Source: UBA927 sp964367095 (GTDB lineage: Bacteria > Patescibacteriota > Microgenomatia > UBA10105 > UBA927). From it: 5,861 nt of DNA. Position 1 is the stretch's first letter, and every line of letters starts with the position of its first letter. The stretch lies in assembly GCA_964367095.1 (NCBI GenBank), contig CAYIXE010000054.1:1-5861 (forward strand). The letters run 5' to 3'. Below the pieces are notes generated by a model. It was not told the origin of the DNA. It made no database searches and saw nothing but the letters and a program-made list of their open reading frames with translations. The position numbers and the translations under genes are program-made. Below are positions 1-4,002 of this stretch, in pieces.

Positions 1-68
1 CGTTTCTTTCAGAAAAACAGAGGGAGAAACCAACACGAAACTTTACTTAACTCGAAAATAACTTATTT

Positions 69-260
69 ATGCACGTAAGAACACACCTGGGTAGAGATGG
101 AACTGCAATCACATTACATAAAAGCAATGCATTTGCTCCACCCGCACTGGTACAAACAATCCCCCTTGATATTCTTAAATATGTATACCGAAGGCACCCA
201 AACTCTCCATTTATTGCAAAGAACAACGATGCAATAGCCTTTTGGAATTTATACGTTTAA
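69..260 (+). CDS. Doubtful small hypothetical ORF (63 aa)
   Basis: I do not recognise this protein. It is an ATG-initiated ORF of 63 codons with an in-frame stop at 48-50, so the ATG at 69 is the only ATG available. No Shine-Dalgarno sequence lies upstream, but most other genes in the window also lack one. The product is soluble, with no signal peptide or membrane segment; it is Pro/His/Asn-containing and ends in an aromatic stretch (residues 58-62, FWNLY). No motif is visible. It could be a real CPR orphan or a chance ORF. The bases before it (1-68) are open in all three forward frames at the window edge, so I cannot tell whether an upstream gene ends there. Confidence 0.3.
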   Translation: MHVRTHLGRDGTAITLHKSNAFAPPALVQTIPLDILKYVYRRHPNSPFIAKNNDAIAFWNLYV

Positions 261-352
261 ATTCAAAATATAATATATTCGTGTATTACAAATTTAAACA
301 TCAAGAGATCTATATAGCATTCGAAGATTCTCAGCGTCATTCGGATTAGCCA

Positions 353-358
353 TATAAT
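353..358 (+). promoter_or_regulatory. Candidate -10 box for the leader/HTH unit
   Basis: TATAAT matches the sigma-70 -10 consensus exactly. No good -35 hexamer is found 16-18 bases upstream, so the call is weak. If used, transcription would start near 365 and the RNA would begin with the switching hairpins at 387-418, then the 13-codon ORF, then the HTH gene. Confidence 0.3.
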
Positions 359-386
359 AGGTATGTAGCTGATCCCATAGGGGGCT

Positions 387-418
387 CCGATATTATGAAT
401 CGGAAATTCATTATATCG
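387..418 (+). promoter_or_regulatory. Leader with two mutually exclusive hairpins
   Basis: Hairpin A pairs CCGAT (387-391) with ATCGG (399-403) around a 7-nt loop. Hairpin B pairs 388-400 with 406-418, 12 of 13 positions complementary, around the 5-nt loop 401-405. Both use 388-400, so they cannot form together. No T-tract follows, so control of translation is more likely than of termination. The structure lies 14 bases before the strong ribosome binding site at 433-439. Inferred role: leader RNA switch for the downstream ORFs. Confidence 0.35.
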
Positions 419-432
419 TTAAATATTTTGCT

Positions 433-439
433 TAGGAGG
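433..439 (+). promoter_or_regulatory. Strong Shine-Dalgarno site of the 13-codon ORF
   Basis: TAGGAGG is a near-perfect anti-16S complement, 8 bases before the ATG at 448. It is the strongest ribosome binding site in the window, which favours real translation initiation at 448 rather than at the SD-less ATG at 501. Confidence 0.6.
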
Positions 440-447
440 CAATTGAC

Positions 448-489
448 ATGACGATAATTGTATTAAATGATCGTTTCATCAATAAATAA
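448..489 (+). CDS. 13-aa upstream ORF / leader peptide
   Basis: The ORF reads MTIIVLNDRFINK and stops at TAA 487-489. It follows TAGGAGG at ideal spacing and ends 11 bases before the ATG of the HTH gene at 501, which has no good ribosome site of its own. Two readings fit. It may be a leader peptide coupling translation to the HTH gene by reinitiation. Or it may be the true N-terminus of the HTH protein, separated by a frameshift: the frame of the 501 gene opens at 486 (stop TAA 483-485), so a -1 shift after the AAA codon 484-486 would join the two exactly. No run of repeated residues marks it as an amino-acid attenuator peptide. Translation is well supported; the role is not. Confidence 0.45.
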   Translation: MTIIVLNDRFINK

Positions 490-500
490 TTCTATCCACC

Positions 501-860
501 ATGAATAAAACAAGGGAAATGATGCGATATCCATTTTTGACAGAAAAGCCTTTAGTACTTCCAAATGATTTGCAGGTAGATCTTGAGACAGGCGCAGTAA
601 CGAATCTCAACGGCAAGTATATAACTCATTTGGATACTCAATCAACAATCATTTTACGAATTCACCACCATCAGGTATTAAGTTCAAAAGAAGTTGCATT
701 AAAATTTCAAAAAACAACTAATTTACGTATTACTCCGAGTGGAGTAGAACGGTATAGGTCTACAATATTAAAAAAACTCGGTTTAACATCATCGTCAAAA
801 ATATTTCCATCTCCTCAATTGCTTGGAAACTTAAATCCTAAACGTAAACGAAAATTCTAA
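501..860 (+). CDS. Small LuxR/GerE-like helix-turn-helix protein
   Basis: A 119-aa protein, probably a DNA-binding transcription regulator. Residues about 43-102 resemble the GerE/LuxR HTH: HLDTQSTIIL matches the first helix, LSSKEVALKF (60-69) the second, and GVERYRSTILKKLGL (81-95) the recognition helix with its typical KLGL end. Between helices 2 and 3 there are some extra residues (KTTNLRI), unusual for the family. The N-terminal 40 residues show no receiver domain and the C-terminus is basic (PKRKRKF). No signal peptide or membrane segment. The 501 start follows an in-frame stop at 483-485 and lacks a Shine-Dalgarno site; the ATG at 522 has AGGG 5 bases upstream. The strong site at 433-439 belongs to the 13-codon ORF just before, so coupling or a frameshift is possible. 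No target gene can be named. Confidence 0.7.
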   Translation: MNKTREMMRYPFLTEKPLVLPNDLQVDLETGAVTNLNGKYITHLDTQSTIILRIHHHQVLSSKEVALKFQKTTNLRITPSGVERYRSTILKKLGLTSSSKIFPSPQLLGNLNPKRKRKF

Positions 861-883
861 CATTGTAGTTATCTTAATTTTCG
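849..883 (+). other. AT-rich stem-loop over the HTH stop codon
   Basis: CGAAAATT (849-856) pairs perfectly with AATTTTCG (876-883), and inside it TAAC (858-861) pairs with GTTA (868-871) around a 6-nt loop. It spans the stop codon of the HTH gene. The 3' arm has a TTTT but no T-tract follows, so it is at best a weak transcript end or an mRNA 3' stabiliser. Confidence 0.3.
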
Positions 884-912
884 TCATCCTTCCGTTTATA
901 GCTTGTTATTGA

Positions 913-918
913 TAAAAT
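913..918 (+). promoter_or_regulatory. Candidate -10 box of tRNA-Arg
   Basis: TAAAAT (5 of 6 to consensus) lies 8 bases before the mature tRNA-Arg 5' end, giving a predicted start near 925, almost at the tRNA itself. The -35 region (about 890-895) matches poorly. It may drive the whole tRNA-Arg to VIT stretch. Confidence 0.35.
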
Positions 919-926
919 AGCATGAA

Positions 927-998
927 GCCCTCGTAGCTTAACGGATAAAGTGCTTGTCTTCGGAACAAGTGATGGAGGTTCGATTCCTCCCGAGGGCG
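927..998 (+). tRNA. tRNA-Arg (anticodon UCG)
   Basis: All cloverleaf parts are visible. The acceptor stem 927-933 pairs with 991-997 over 7 perfect base pairs. The D stem is 936-939 with 948-951. The anticodon stem 953-957/965-969 encloses loop CTTCGGA with anticodon TCG at 960-962. The variable loop is 4 nt. The T stem 974-978/986-990 encloses TTCGATT. The discriminator is G998. CCA is not encoded, so it must be added after processing. It reads CGA and probably related arginine codons. Confidence 0.96.
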
Positions 999-1029
999 CA
1001 GAATAGTTTTGAGGACAAAACTTTCTGCG
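997..1029 (+). other. Strong hairpin on the 3' end of tRNA-Arg
   Basis: CGCAGAA (997-1003) pairs with TTCTGCG (1023-1029) and AGTTTT (1005-1010) with AAAACT (1017-1022). That makes 13 base pairs with one bulged T (1004) and loop GAGGAC. It starts at the last acceptor base of tRNA-Arg and its 3' arm lies in the first repeat unit. No T-tract follows, so it does not look like an intrinsic terminator. It could guide 3' trimming or pause polymerase. Confidence 0.5.
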
Positions 1030-1147
1030 TAAACGCAAAAGAATTTATGAACGGAAATTTTCTGAGTAAACGCAAAAGAATTTATGAACGGAAACTTTCT
1101 GCTAAACTCAGAACAATTTCTAAGAAGAAATTTTCTGCGTAAACGCA
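1021..1147 (+). repeat. 37-bp tandem repeat array
   Basis: Units are 1021-1057 and 1058-1094 (35 of 37 identical), a degraded unit 1095-1130, and a partial unit 1131-1147 that runs to within 2 bases of the nuclease ATG. The bases just before 1021 may be a further decayed unit. Each good unit contains a small inverted repeat (TGCG TAAA CGCA in the first). The 37-base period is not a multiple of three, so the array is not coding. It fills the whole gap between tRNA-Arg and the GIY-YIG gene. Confidence 0.8.
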
Positions 1148-1149
1148 TT

Positions 1150-1425
1150 ATGTGGTATTTGTACATTGCTCGCTGCAAAGATGATACGCTTTATACTGGA
1201 ATTACTACCGATACACAACGAAGAGAGCTTGAACATAATACAGATAATCAGAGAGGAGCGAAATCGTTACGACATAAAAAACCTATTAAAATTGTGTATA
1301 CAGAAGCTTTTACGTTACAATCAATGGCAAGAAAGAGAGACGTTGAGATCAAAGGATGGAAACGAAAATATAAATTAGAATTAATCAAGGAAAATGAGGG
1401 GTTTACCCAGAAATTTTGTGTGTAA
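1150..1425 (+). CDS. GIY-YIG nuclease domain protein (YhbQ/UPF0213-like)
   Basis: A 91-aa single-domain GIY-YIG nuclease. From the ATG at 1150 the family core begins at once: WYLYIARCKDDTLYTG (2-17) holds the two tyrosine motifs, DTQRRELEHN (21-30) holds the conserved Arg and His-Asn, and ARKRDVEIKGWKRKYK (60-75) is the helix that normally carries the metal-binding Glu. Here that position is Asp (D64), a conservative change that could lower activity. An in-frame ATG at 1084 would add 22 residues, but these come from the tandem repeats and precede the normal family N-terminus, so I reject it. No Shine-Dalgarno site is present. Stand-alone members act on DNA, but their role is poorly known. It lies between two tRNA genes with no evident promoter of its own, so it may be read from the tRNA-Arg promoter. 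Confidence 0.88.
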   Translation: MWYLYIARCKDDTLYTGITTDTQRRELEHNTDNQRGAKSLRHKKPIKIVYTEAFTLQSMARKRDVEIKGWKRKYKLELIKENEGFTQKFCV

Positions 1426-1463
1426 CACTGGTAAACGATTCAATCGAATTTAGGGTTTACCCC
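1398..1463 (+). repeat. Two palindromic GGGTTTACCC repeats
   Basis: GGGGTTTACCC (1398-1408, in the end of the nuclease gene) and GGGTTTACCCC (1453-1463) are direct repeats, each itself a small palindrome and each followed by a GAAA-rich stretch. An inverted GGTAAAC lies between them at 1430-1436. They could be protein-binding sites or remnants of a short duplication. No function can be read from them. Confidence 0.4.
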
Positions 1464-1487
1464 GAAAATTCAAAGAATTATTCGGGG
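1460..1487 (+). other. 12-bp hairpin invading the 5' end of tRNA-Lys
   Basis: CCCCGAA (1460-1466) pairs with TTCGGGG (1481-1487), and AATTC (1467-1471) with GAATT (1475-1479), with loop AAA and one bulged A (1480). The 3' arm includes G1485-G1487, the first three acceptor bases of tRNA-Lys, so the hairpin and the mature acceptor stem compete. No T-tract follows. Confidence 0.5.
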
Positions 1488-1556
1488 CGTGTAGCTCAGC
1501 GGTAGAGCAGTTGCCTCTTAAGCAATTGGTCCTGGGTTCAAATCCCAGCGCGCCCA
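1485..1556 (+). tRNA. tRNA-Lys (anticodon CUU)
   Basis: The acceptor 1485-1491 pairs with 1549-1555 (one G-U). The D stem is 1494-1497 with 1505-1508. The anticodon stem 1510-1514/1522-1526 encloses CTCTTAA with anticodon CTT at 1517-1519. The T stem 1532-1536/1544-1548 encloses TTCAAAT. The discriminator is A1556 and CCA is not encoded. It reads the lysine codon AAG. No clear promoter lies upstream, and the VIT gene starts 17 bases downstream, so it is probably cut from a shared transcript. Confidence 0.96.
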
Positions 1557-1573
1557 CACTGTATTACTAAAAT

Positions 1574-2311
1574 ATGCACAGATTTAACCTTGAAAGACAT
1601 TTAGCGGTAGAACACAAAAAAACAGCGCTTAGTGAATACTTGCGGGAGATTGTGTATGGCGGCAACGATGGGATCGTCACCACATTTGCAGTCGTTGCCG
1701 GATTTGCCGGCGCACAAACGAGCCCAACCTCCTCAGCTGTCCCAATTTTATCAGTCTTATTATTTGGATTAGCAAATTTACTGGCAGACGGCATATCCAT
1801 GGGACTCGGGAGCTTTCTCTCTCTCCGGGCTGATAAAGATGTATATAAAATGAACAAGAGTAAGGAACAACACGAAATCATACATGATCCTGACAATGAA
1901 TTTAGTGAAACAGTAGAGATACTGATGCGCAAAAAATTTACTAAACCAGACGCGCTCACCATAGCGCGCCTCTACCGATTAAATCCTTCGTATTGGCTGG
2001 AATTTATGATGAAAGATGAGTTGGAAATGAAAGATCCTGAGACAGAACATCCCATCTTCGTCGCGTTGGCAACCTTCATTTCTTTCGTCATTTTCGGAAT
2101 TATACCGCTTCTTCCGTATATAACGCCTTTGCCTAAAGAGTATCTGTTTAAAGCGTCTCTTCTCTCTACCTTGGCGGCTCTTCTTCTTTTAGGCATCCTT
2201 CGCGGTATTGTCTCACAACAAAAATCCATTCGAGGAATTATGGAAACACTATTTGTCGGCGGTATTTCCGCAAGTGTCGCATACACCGTCGGGACGTTTT
2301 TTAGAATATAA
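1574..2311 (+). CDS. VIT/CCC1-family Fe2+/Mn2+ transporter
   Basis: A 245-aa inner-membrane protein of the VIT1/CCC1 family, which exports or sequesters Fe2+ and Mn2+. The signature GGNDGIVTTFAVVAG (29-43) opens membrane helix 1, and ADGISMGLGSFLS (71-83) marks helix 2. Residues about 85-155 form the Glu/Asp-rich cytoplasmic metal-binding hairpin (E98, E101, E109, E112, E115, E143, E149, E151). Helices 3-5 lie near 160-183, 190-212 and 222-243. The length fits a full-size bacterial member. An in-frame stop at 1568-1570 makes ATG 1574 the first ATG; there is no Shine-Dalgarno site. It starts 17 bases after tRNA-Lys, so its mRNA is probably freed by tRNA 3' processing. The MITE target duplication begins at the last two bases of its stop codon, leaving the coding sequence intact. 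Confidence 0.93.
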   Translation: MHRFNLERHLAVEHKKTALSEYLREIVYGGNDGIVTTFAVVAGFAGAQTSPTSSAVPILSVLLFGLANLLADGISMGLGSFLSLRADKDVYKMNKSKEQHEIIHDPDNEFSETVEILMRKKFTKPDALTIARLYRLNPSYWLEFMMKDELEMKDPETEHPIFVALATFISFVIFGIIPLLPYITPLPKEYLFKASLLSTLAALLLLGILRGIVSQQKSIRGIMETLFVGGISASVAYTVGTFFRI

Positions 2312-2325
2312 TAATCAGTCCTTTA
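2310..2325. repeat. Left 16-bp target site duplication
   Basis: AATAATCAGTCCTTTA directly abuts the TGTAA end of the element at 2326. An identical copy abuts the other end at 2519-2534. Its first two bases are the last two of the VIT stop codon. Confidence 0.9.
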
Positions 2326-2518
2326 TGTAAGATGATCTCTCAATTTTCCTAAAAGATGATTTCTCAATTTTCACATCAGCAAGACCTTTAGTATGCTTGA
2401 CTGATTGTAACGTAAATACAAAGCTCAATGAGCAGGTTGTAGGCTTTTTGCCTATAAGAATTTAAACCGTGCAAATTGAGAAATCAAAAAACGACGTAAA
2501 TTGAGAGATCACTTTACA
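2326..2518. mobile_element. 193-bp MITE (non-autonomous insertion element)
   Basis: The ends are TGTAA (2326-2330) and TTACA (2514-2518). Each arm carries two related 14-bp sites in opposite orientation to those of the other arm: TGATCTCTCAATTT (2333-2346) and TGATTTCTCAATTT (2357-2370) on the left; their exact reverse complements at 2498-2511 (outer) and 2473-2486 (inner) on the right. The left copies sit in a 20-base repeat (2329-2348 and 2353-2372, 19 of 20 identical). Spacing from element end to inner site is 31 on the left and 32 on the right. A perfect 16-bp duplication flanks it. No transposase ORF fits inside; the middle holds only a small hairpin (2440-2454). A transposase must act in trans. 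The family is uncertain: a long duplication plus TGT ends recalls IS481 or IS1202-like elements. Confidence 0.87.
2440..2454 (+). other. Small hairpin inside the MITE
   Basis: TAGGC (2440-2444) and GCCTA (2450-2454) pair around a TTTTT loop. The T-run is in the loop, not after the stem, so it is not a canonical terminator. Confidence 0.35.
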
Positions 2519-2534
2519 AATAATCAGTCCTTTA
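2519..2534. repeat. Right 16-bp target site duplication
   Basis: A second perfect copy of AATAATCAGTCCTTTA follows the TTTACA end of the element. Removing the element and one copy restores a compact VIT stop to promoter junction, with the next gene's TTGACA box only 7 bases further on. Confidence 0.9.
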
Positions 2535-2541
2535 AATAGCG

Positions 2542-2571
2542 TTGACACCAAACTATCGCTATGACAATATT
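2542..2571 (+). promoter_or_regulatory. Promoter of the first lysozyme-like gene (leaderless)
   Basis: TTGACA (2542-2547) is a perfect -35. After 17-18 bases come CAATAT/AATATT (2565-2571), a modest -10. The predicted start falls at or next to the ATG at 2577, which would make a leaderless mRNA; no Shine-Dalgarno site is present. An inverted repeat ATAGCG (2536-2541) / CGCTAT (2557-2562) brackets the -35 and spacer and could be an operator. Confidence 0.55.
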
Positions 2572-2576
2572 ACTGT

Positions 2577-3176
2577 ATGGGCTCAAAAGTCTTGATGATT
2601 TTGGTATGGTTTCCGCTCACATTGGGCTTGTTATTTTGTAATCTTTTCGTACTCTCCAGAATAAGTGCGCGTTCGTCAAGTCAAGCATACGAAAAAACGC
2701 GTATCTACCGAGTGCCCATTGCTTCCTCAGCACTTGATGGAAGCGAACAAGTGTTGGGAGCAACCATTGAAGCAGGAGATGCTAGAGCGCTCATTCTCTC
2801 CTCGTACCTTGCCAGACAAGAATCTCCCCTTGCCGAATTTGCCAACTATATTATAGACCGTGCCCAAGCGTATGGGATAGATTATCGCATGGTTCCCGCT
2901 ATTTCCATGTGCGAGTCCGGTGGGGGGAAGCGAATACCCACAAAAGATTCATATAATGCGTGGGGGATTTCAGTCTATACTGGTCAGCTTTCCGGCAAAA
3001 AGTTTATAAACTGGATGTATGCTATAGACTGGGTCAGCAAATATATCAAAGAAAAATATCATGATCAGGGACTCACTGAACTCACTGACATCGGGGCCAA
3101 ATGGGCGCCTCCATCTGTCGAAAATGGCAATTCCTGGGCAAACTGCGTCAATTTCTTTATGAACCAAATGCAATAG
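2577..3176 (+). CDS. Membrane-anchored lysozyme-like (SLT/glucosaminidase fold) protein
   Basis: A 199-aa protein with an N-terminal hydrophobic segment (about 5-27) acting as signal anchor, a linker, then a lysozyme-like domain from about 80 to the end. The domain shows the pattern AISMCESGGG (108-117), with E113 at the expected catalytic Glu position, then SYNAWG (125-130), VYTG (133-136) and a Trp/Asn-rich end (NSWANCVNFF, 185-194). Such domains cleave or bind peptidoglycan outside the cell. C112 and C190 could form a disulfide. An in-frame stop at 2562-2564 fixes ATG 2577 as the first ATG. The gene at 3341 is a clear paralog sharing E, YNAWG, YTG and the C-terminal FF. The exact enzyme class (lytic transglycosylase, glucosaminidase or inactive binder) cannot be set from sequence alone. 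Confidence 0.8.
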   Translation: MGSKVLMILVWFPLTLGLLFCNLFVLSRISARSSSQAYEKTRIYRVPIASSALDGSEQVLGATIEAGDARALILSSYLARQESPLAEFANYIIDRAQAYGIDYRMVPAISMCESGGGKRIPTKDSYNAWGISVYTGQLSGKKFINWMYAIDWVSKYIKEKYHDQGLTELTDIGAKWAPPSVENGNSWANCVNFFMNQMQ

Positions 3177-3258
3177 CATCGACCCATAGAGTATTGATTT
3201 AGCTTCAAATAGCGCGATGGTAAGGTATTTAGTCAAAACTTCAATAAGCCCATAATAC

Positions 3259-3287
3259 TTGACATCCTGCTTGTTATAGGGTATACT
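3259..3287 (+). promoter_or_regulatory. Strong sigma-70 promoter of the second lysozyme-like gene
   Basis: TTGACA (3259-3264), a 17-base spacer and TATACT (3282-3287) form the best promoter in the window. The start is predicted near 3294, giving a leader of about 47 bases that consists almost entirely of the hairpin and T-tract at 3299-3340. Confidence 0.8.
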
Positions 3288-3298
3288 CTCAAACAGAT

Positions 3299-3340
3299 CC
3301 TAAGGTTTACTAATTTATTAGTTGGCTTTAGGGTTTTTTT
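3299..3340 (+). terminator. Terminator-like leader hairpin (attenuator) before the ATG
   Basis: CCTAAGG (3299-3305) pairs with CTTTAGG (3326-3332, one G-U), and ACTAA (3309-3313) with TTAGT (3318-3322), around loop TTTA. Seven T residues (3334-3340) follow, and the ATG comes next. This is intrinsic terminator architecture located between a strong promoter and its gene, so it would act as an attenuator. The 3' arm also contains TTTAGGG, the only Shine-Dalgarno-like sequence for the gene, so the hairpin would hide it as well. No ligand or antiterminator strand is evident. Confidence 0.6.
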
Positions 3341-3889
3341 ATGAAAAAAATTATTACATTCATCTCACTTATGTTTGTGGCGTTAGCGACAGCCAGCCCT
3401 GTCGTAGCGAATCAAATTGCCGTAGCAGGCACATCAGCTGTTCCCAATTTTGTTTTAATTACTCCGGATTCGCGACTACTTCAATTAGAAACGTATCTCG
3501 ACTCCCACAATTCGCCGCTCACAAATGACGCTGACTTTCTTATTGCGGAGGCTGATCGTTTAAATCTTGACTGGAGGCTTGTAGCGGCAATTGCAGGTAC
3601 AGAATCAACCTTTGGCAAACACATCCCTTCAAACTCATACAACGCGTGGGGGTGGGCTATCTACACTGGTATGAAGGACGGGAAGCACTTTGCGTCTTGG
3701 AAAGACGGTATCACAACTGTATCTGAAGGGTTACGGTATAGGTACATAGATAGGGGAGCAAAAACTATCGAACAGATTGGAAGAATATATGCCGCATCCC
3801 CGCGATGGTCTCGCAATGTTCATTTTTTCCTAAAAGAAATTGAATTATTTAAGCCAGCCGCCACCAGTCTGCTGGCGATTACTATCTAA
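3341..3889 (+). CDS. Secreted lysozyme-like (SLT/glucosaminidase fold) protein, paralog of 2577-3176
   Basis: A 182-aa protein with a classic signal peptide: KK, a hydrophobic core (4-18), and a likely cut after A23 (PVVA before NQ). The mature domain follows the paralog: AIAGTESTFGK (83-93) with E88 as candidate catalytic Glu, SYNAWGW (99-105), IYTG (107-110), FASWKDG (117-123) and PRWSRNVHFF (154-163). It probably acts on peptidoglycan outside the membrane. Unlike the upstream copy it has no lasting membrane anchor and lacks the two cysteines, so the pair may split into anchored and released forms. The ATG at 3341 is preceded by AGGG (3330-3333) at 7 bases, buried in the leader hairpin. Its own promoter (3259-3287) and leader terminator suggest independent, inducible control. 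Substrate and activity are not proven. Confidence 0.82.
   Translation: MKKIITFISLMFVALATASPVVANQIAVAGTSAVPNFVLITPDSRLLQLETYLDSHNSPLTNDADFLIAEADRLNLDWRLVAAIAGTESTFGKHIPSNSYNAWGWAIYTGMKDGKHFASWKDGITTVSEGLRYRYIDRGAKTIEQIGRIYAASPRWSRNVHFFLKEIELFKPAATSLLAITI
3853..3876 (+). other. GC-rich stem near the end of the lysozyme-like gene
   Basis: GCCAGC (3853-3858) pairs perfectly with GCTGGC (3871-3876) over a 12-nt loop, inside the last codons. No T-tract follows. It may slow polymerase or protect the 3' end, and it overlaps the weak -35 region of the tRNA-Leu promoter. Confidence 0.25.
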
Positions 3890-3901
3890 GCACGGTATAA
3901 T
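3873..3901 (+). promoter_or_regulatory. Candidate promoter of tRNA-Leu
   Basis: TATAAT (3896-3901) is a perfect -10, 14 bases before the tRNA 5' end. The -35 candidate TGGCGA (3873-3878) matches only 3 of 6 at 17-base spacing and lies inside the end of the previous gene. Confidence 0.45.
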
Positions 3902-3915
3902 TGAAAAGTAGTATC

Positions 3916-3997
3916 GCTCTCGTGGTGGAACTGGTAGACACGCAGGTTTTAGGAACCTGTGCCGTAAGGCTTAGAGGTTCAAGTCCTCTCGGGAGCA
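3916..3997 (+). tRNA. tRNA-Leu (anticodon UAG)
   Basis: A class II tRNA. The acceptor 3916-3922 pairs with 3990-3996 (one G-U). The anticodon stem 3943-3947/3955-3959 encloses TTTAGGA with anticodon TAG at 3949-3951. A long variable arm (GCC 3961-3963 with GGC 3968-3970) is typical of leucine tRNAs. The T stem 3973-3977/3985-3989 encloses TTCAAGT. The discriminator is A3997 and CCA is not encoded. It reads CUA and probably other CUN codons. The next gene starts only 5 bases later. Confidence 0.96.
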
Positions 3998-4002
3998 CAA
4001 AT

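Noticed and set aside
1021..1147. CRISPR array
   Set aside because: The units are directly adjacent with no unique spacers and no cas genes are visible.
1084..1149. 22-residue N-terminal extension of the GIY-YIG protein
   Set aside because: It is made of tandem-repeat sequence and precedes the normal family start at 1150.
906..1178. 90-codon minus-strand ORF
   Set aside because: It reads antisense through tRNA-Arg and the tandem repeats; the ESNLHHLFRRQALYPLSYEG-type string is a known false ORF of tRNA antisense.
1567..2286. Minus-strand ORFs opposite the VIT gene
   Set aside because: They are shadows of a well-supported plus-strand membrane protein.
2385..2406. Partial matches to the target duplication inside the MITE (CCTTTA and GACTGATT)
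   Set aside because: They are only 6-8 bases, in different orientations, and could be chance in AT-rich DNA.
2440..2454. Intrinsic terminator inside the MITE
   Set aside because: The T-run forms the loop and no T-tract follows the stem.
3901..4002. N-terminal extension of the methyltransferase gene
   Set aside because: These 34 codons are translated tRNA-Leu sequence; the real start is ATG 4003.
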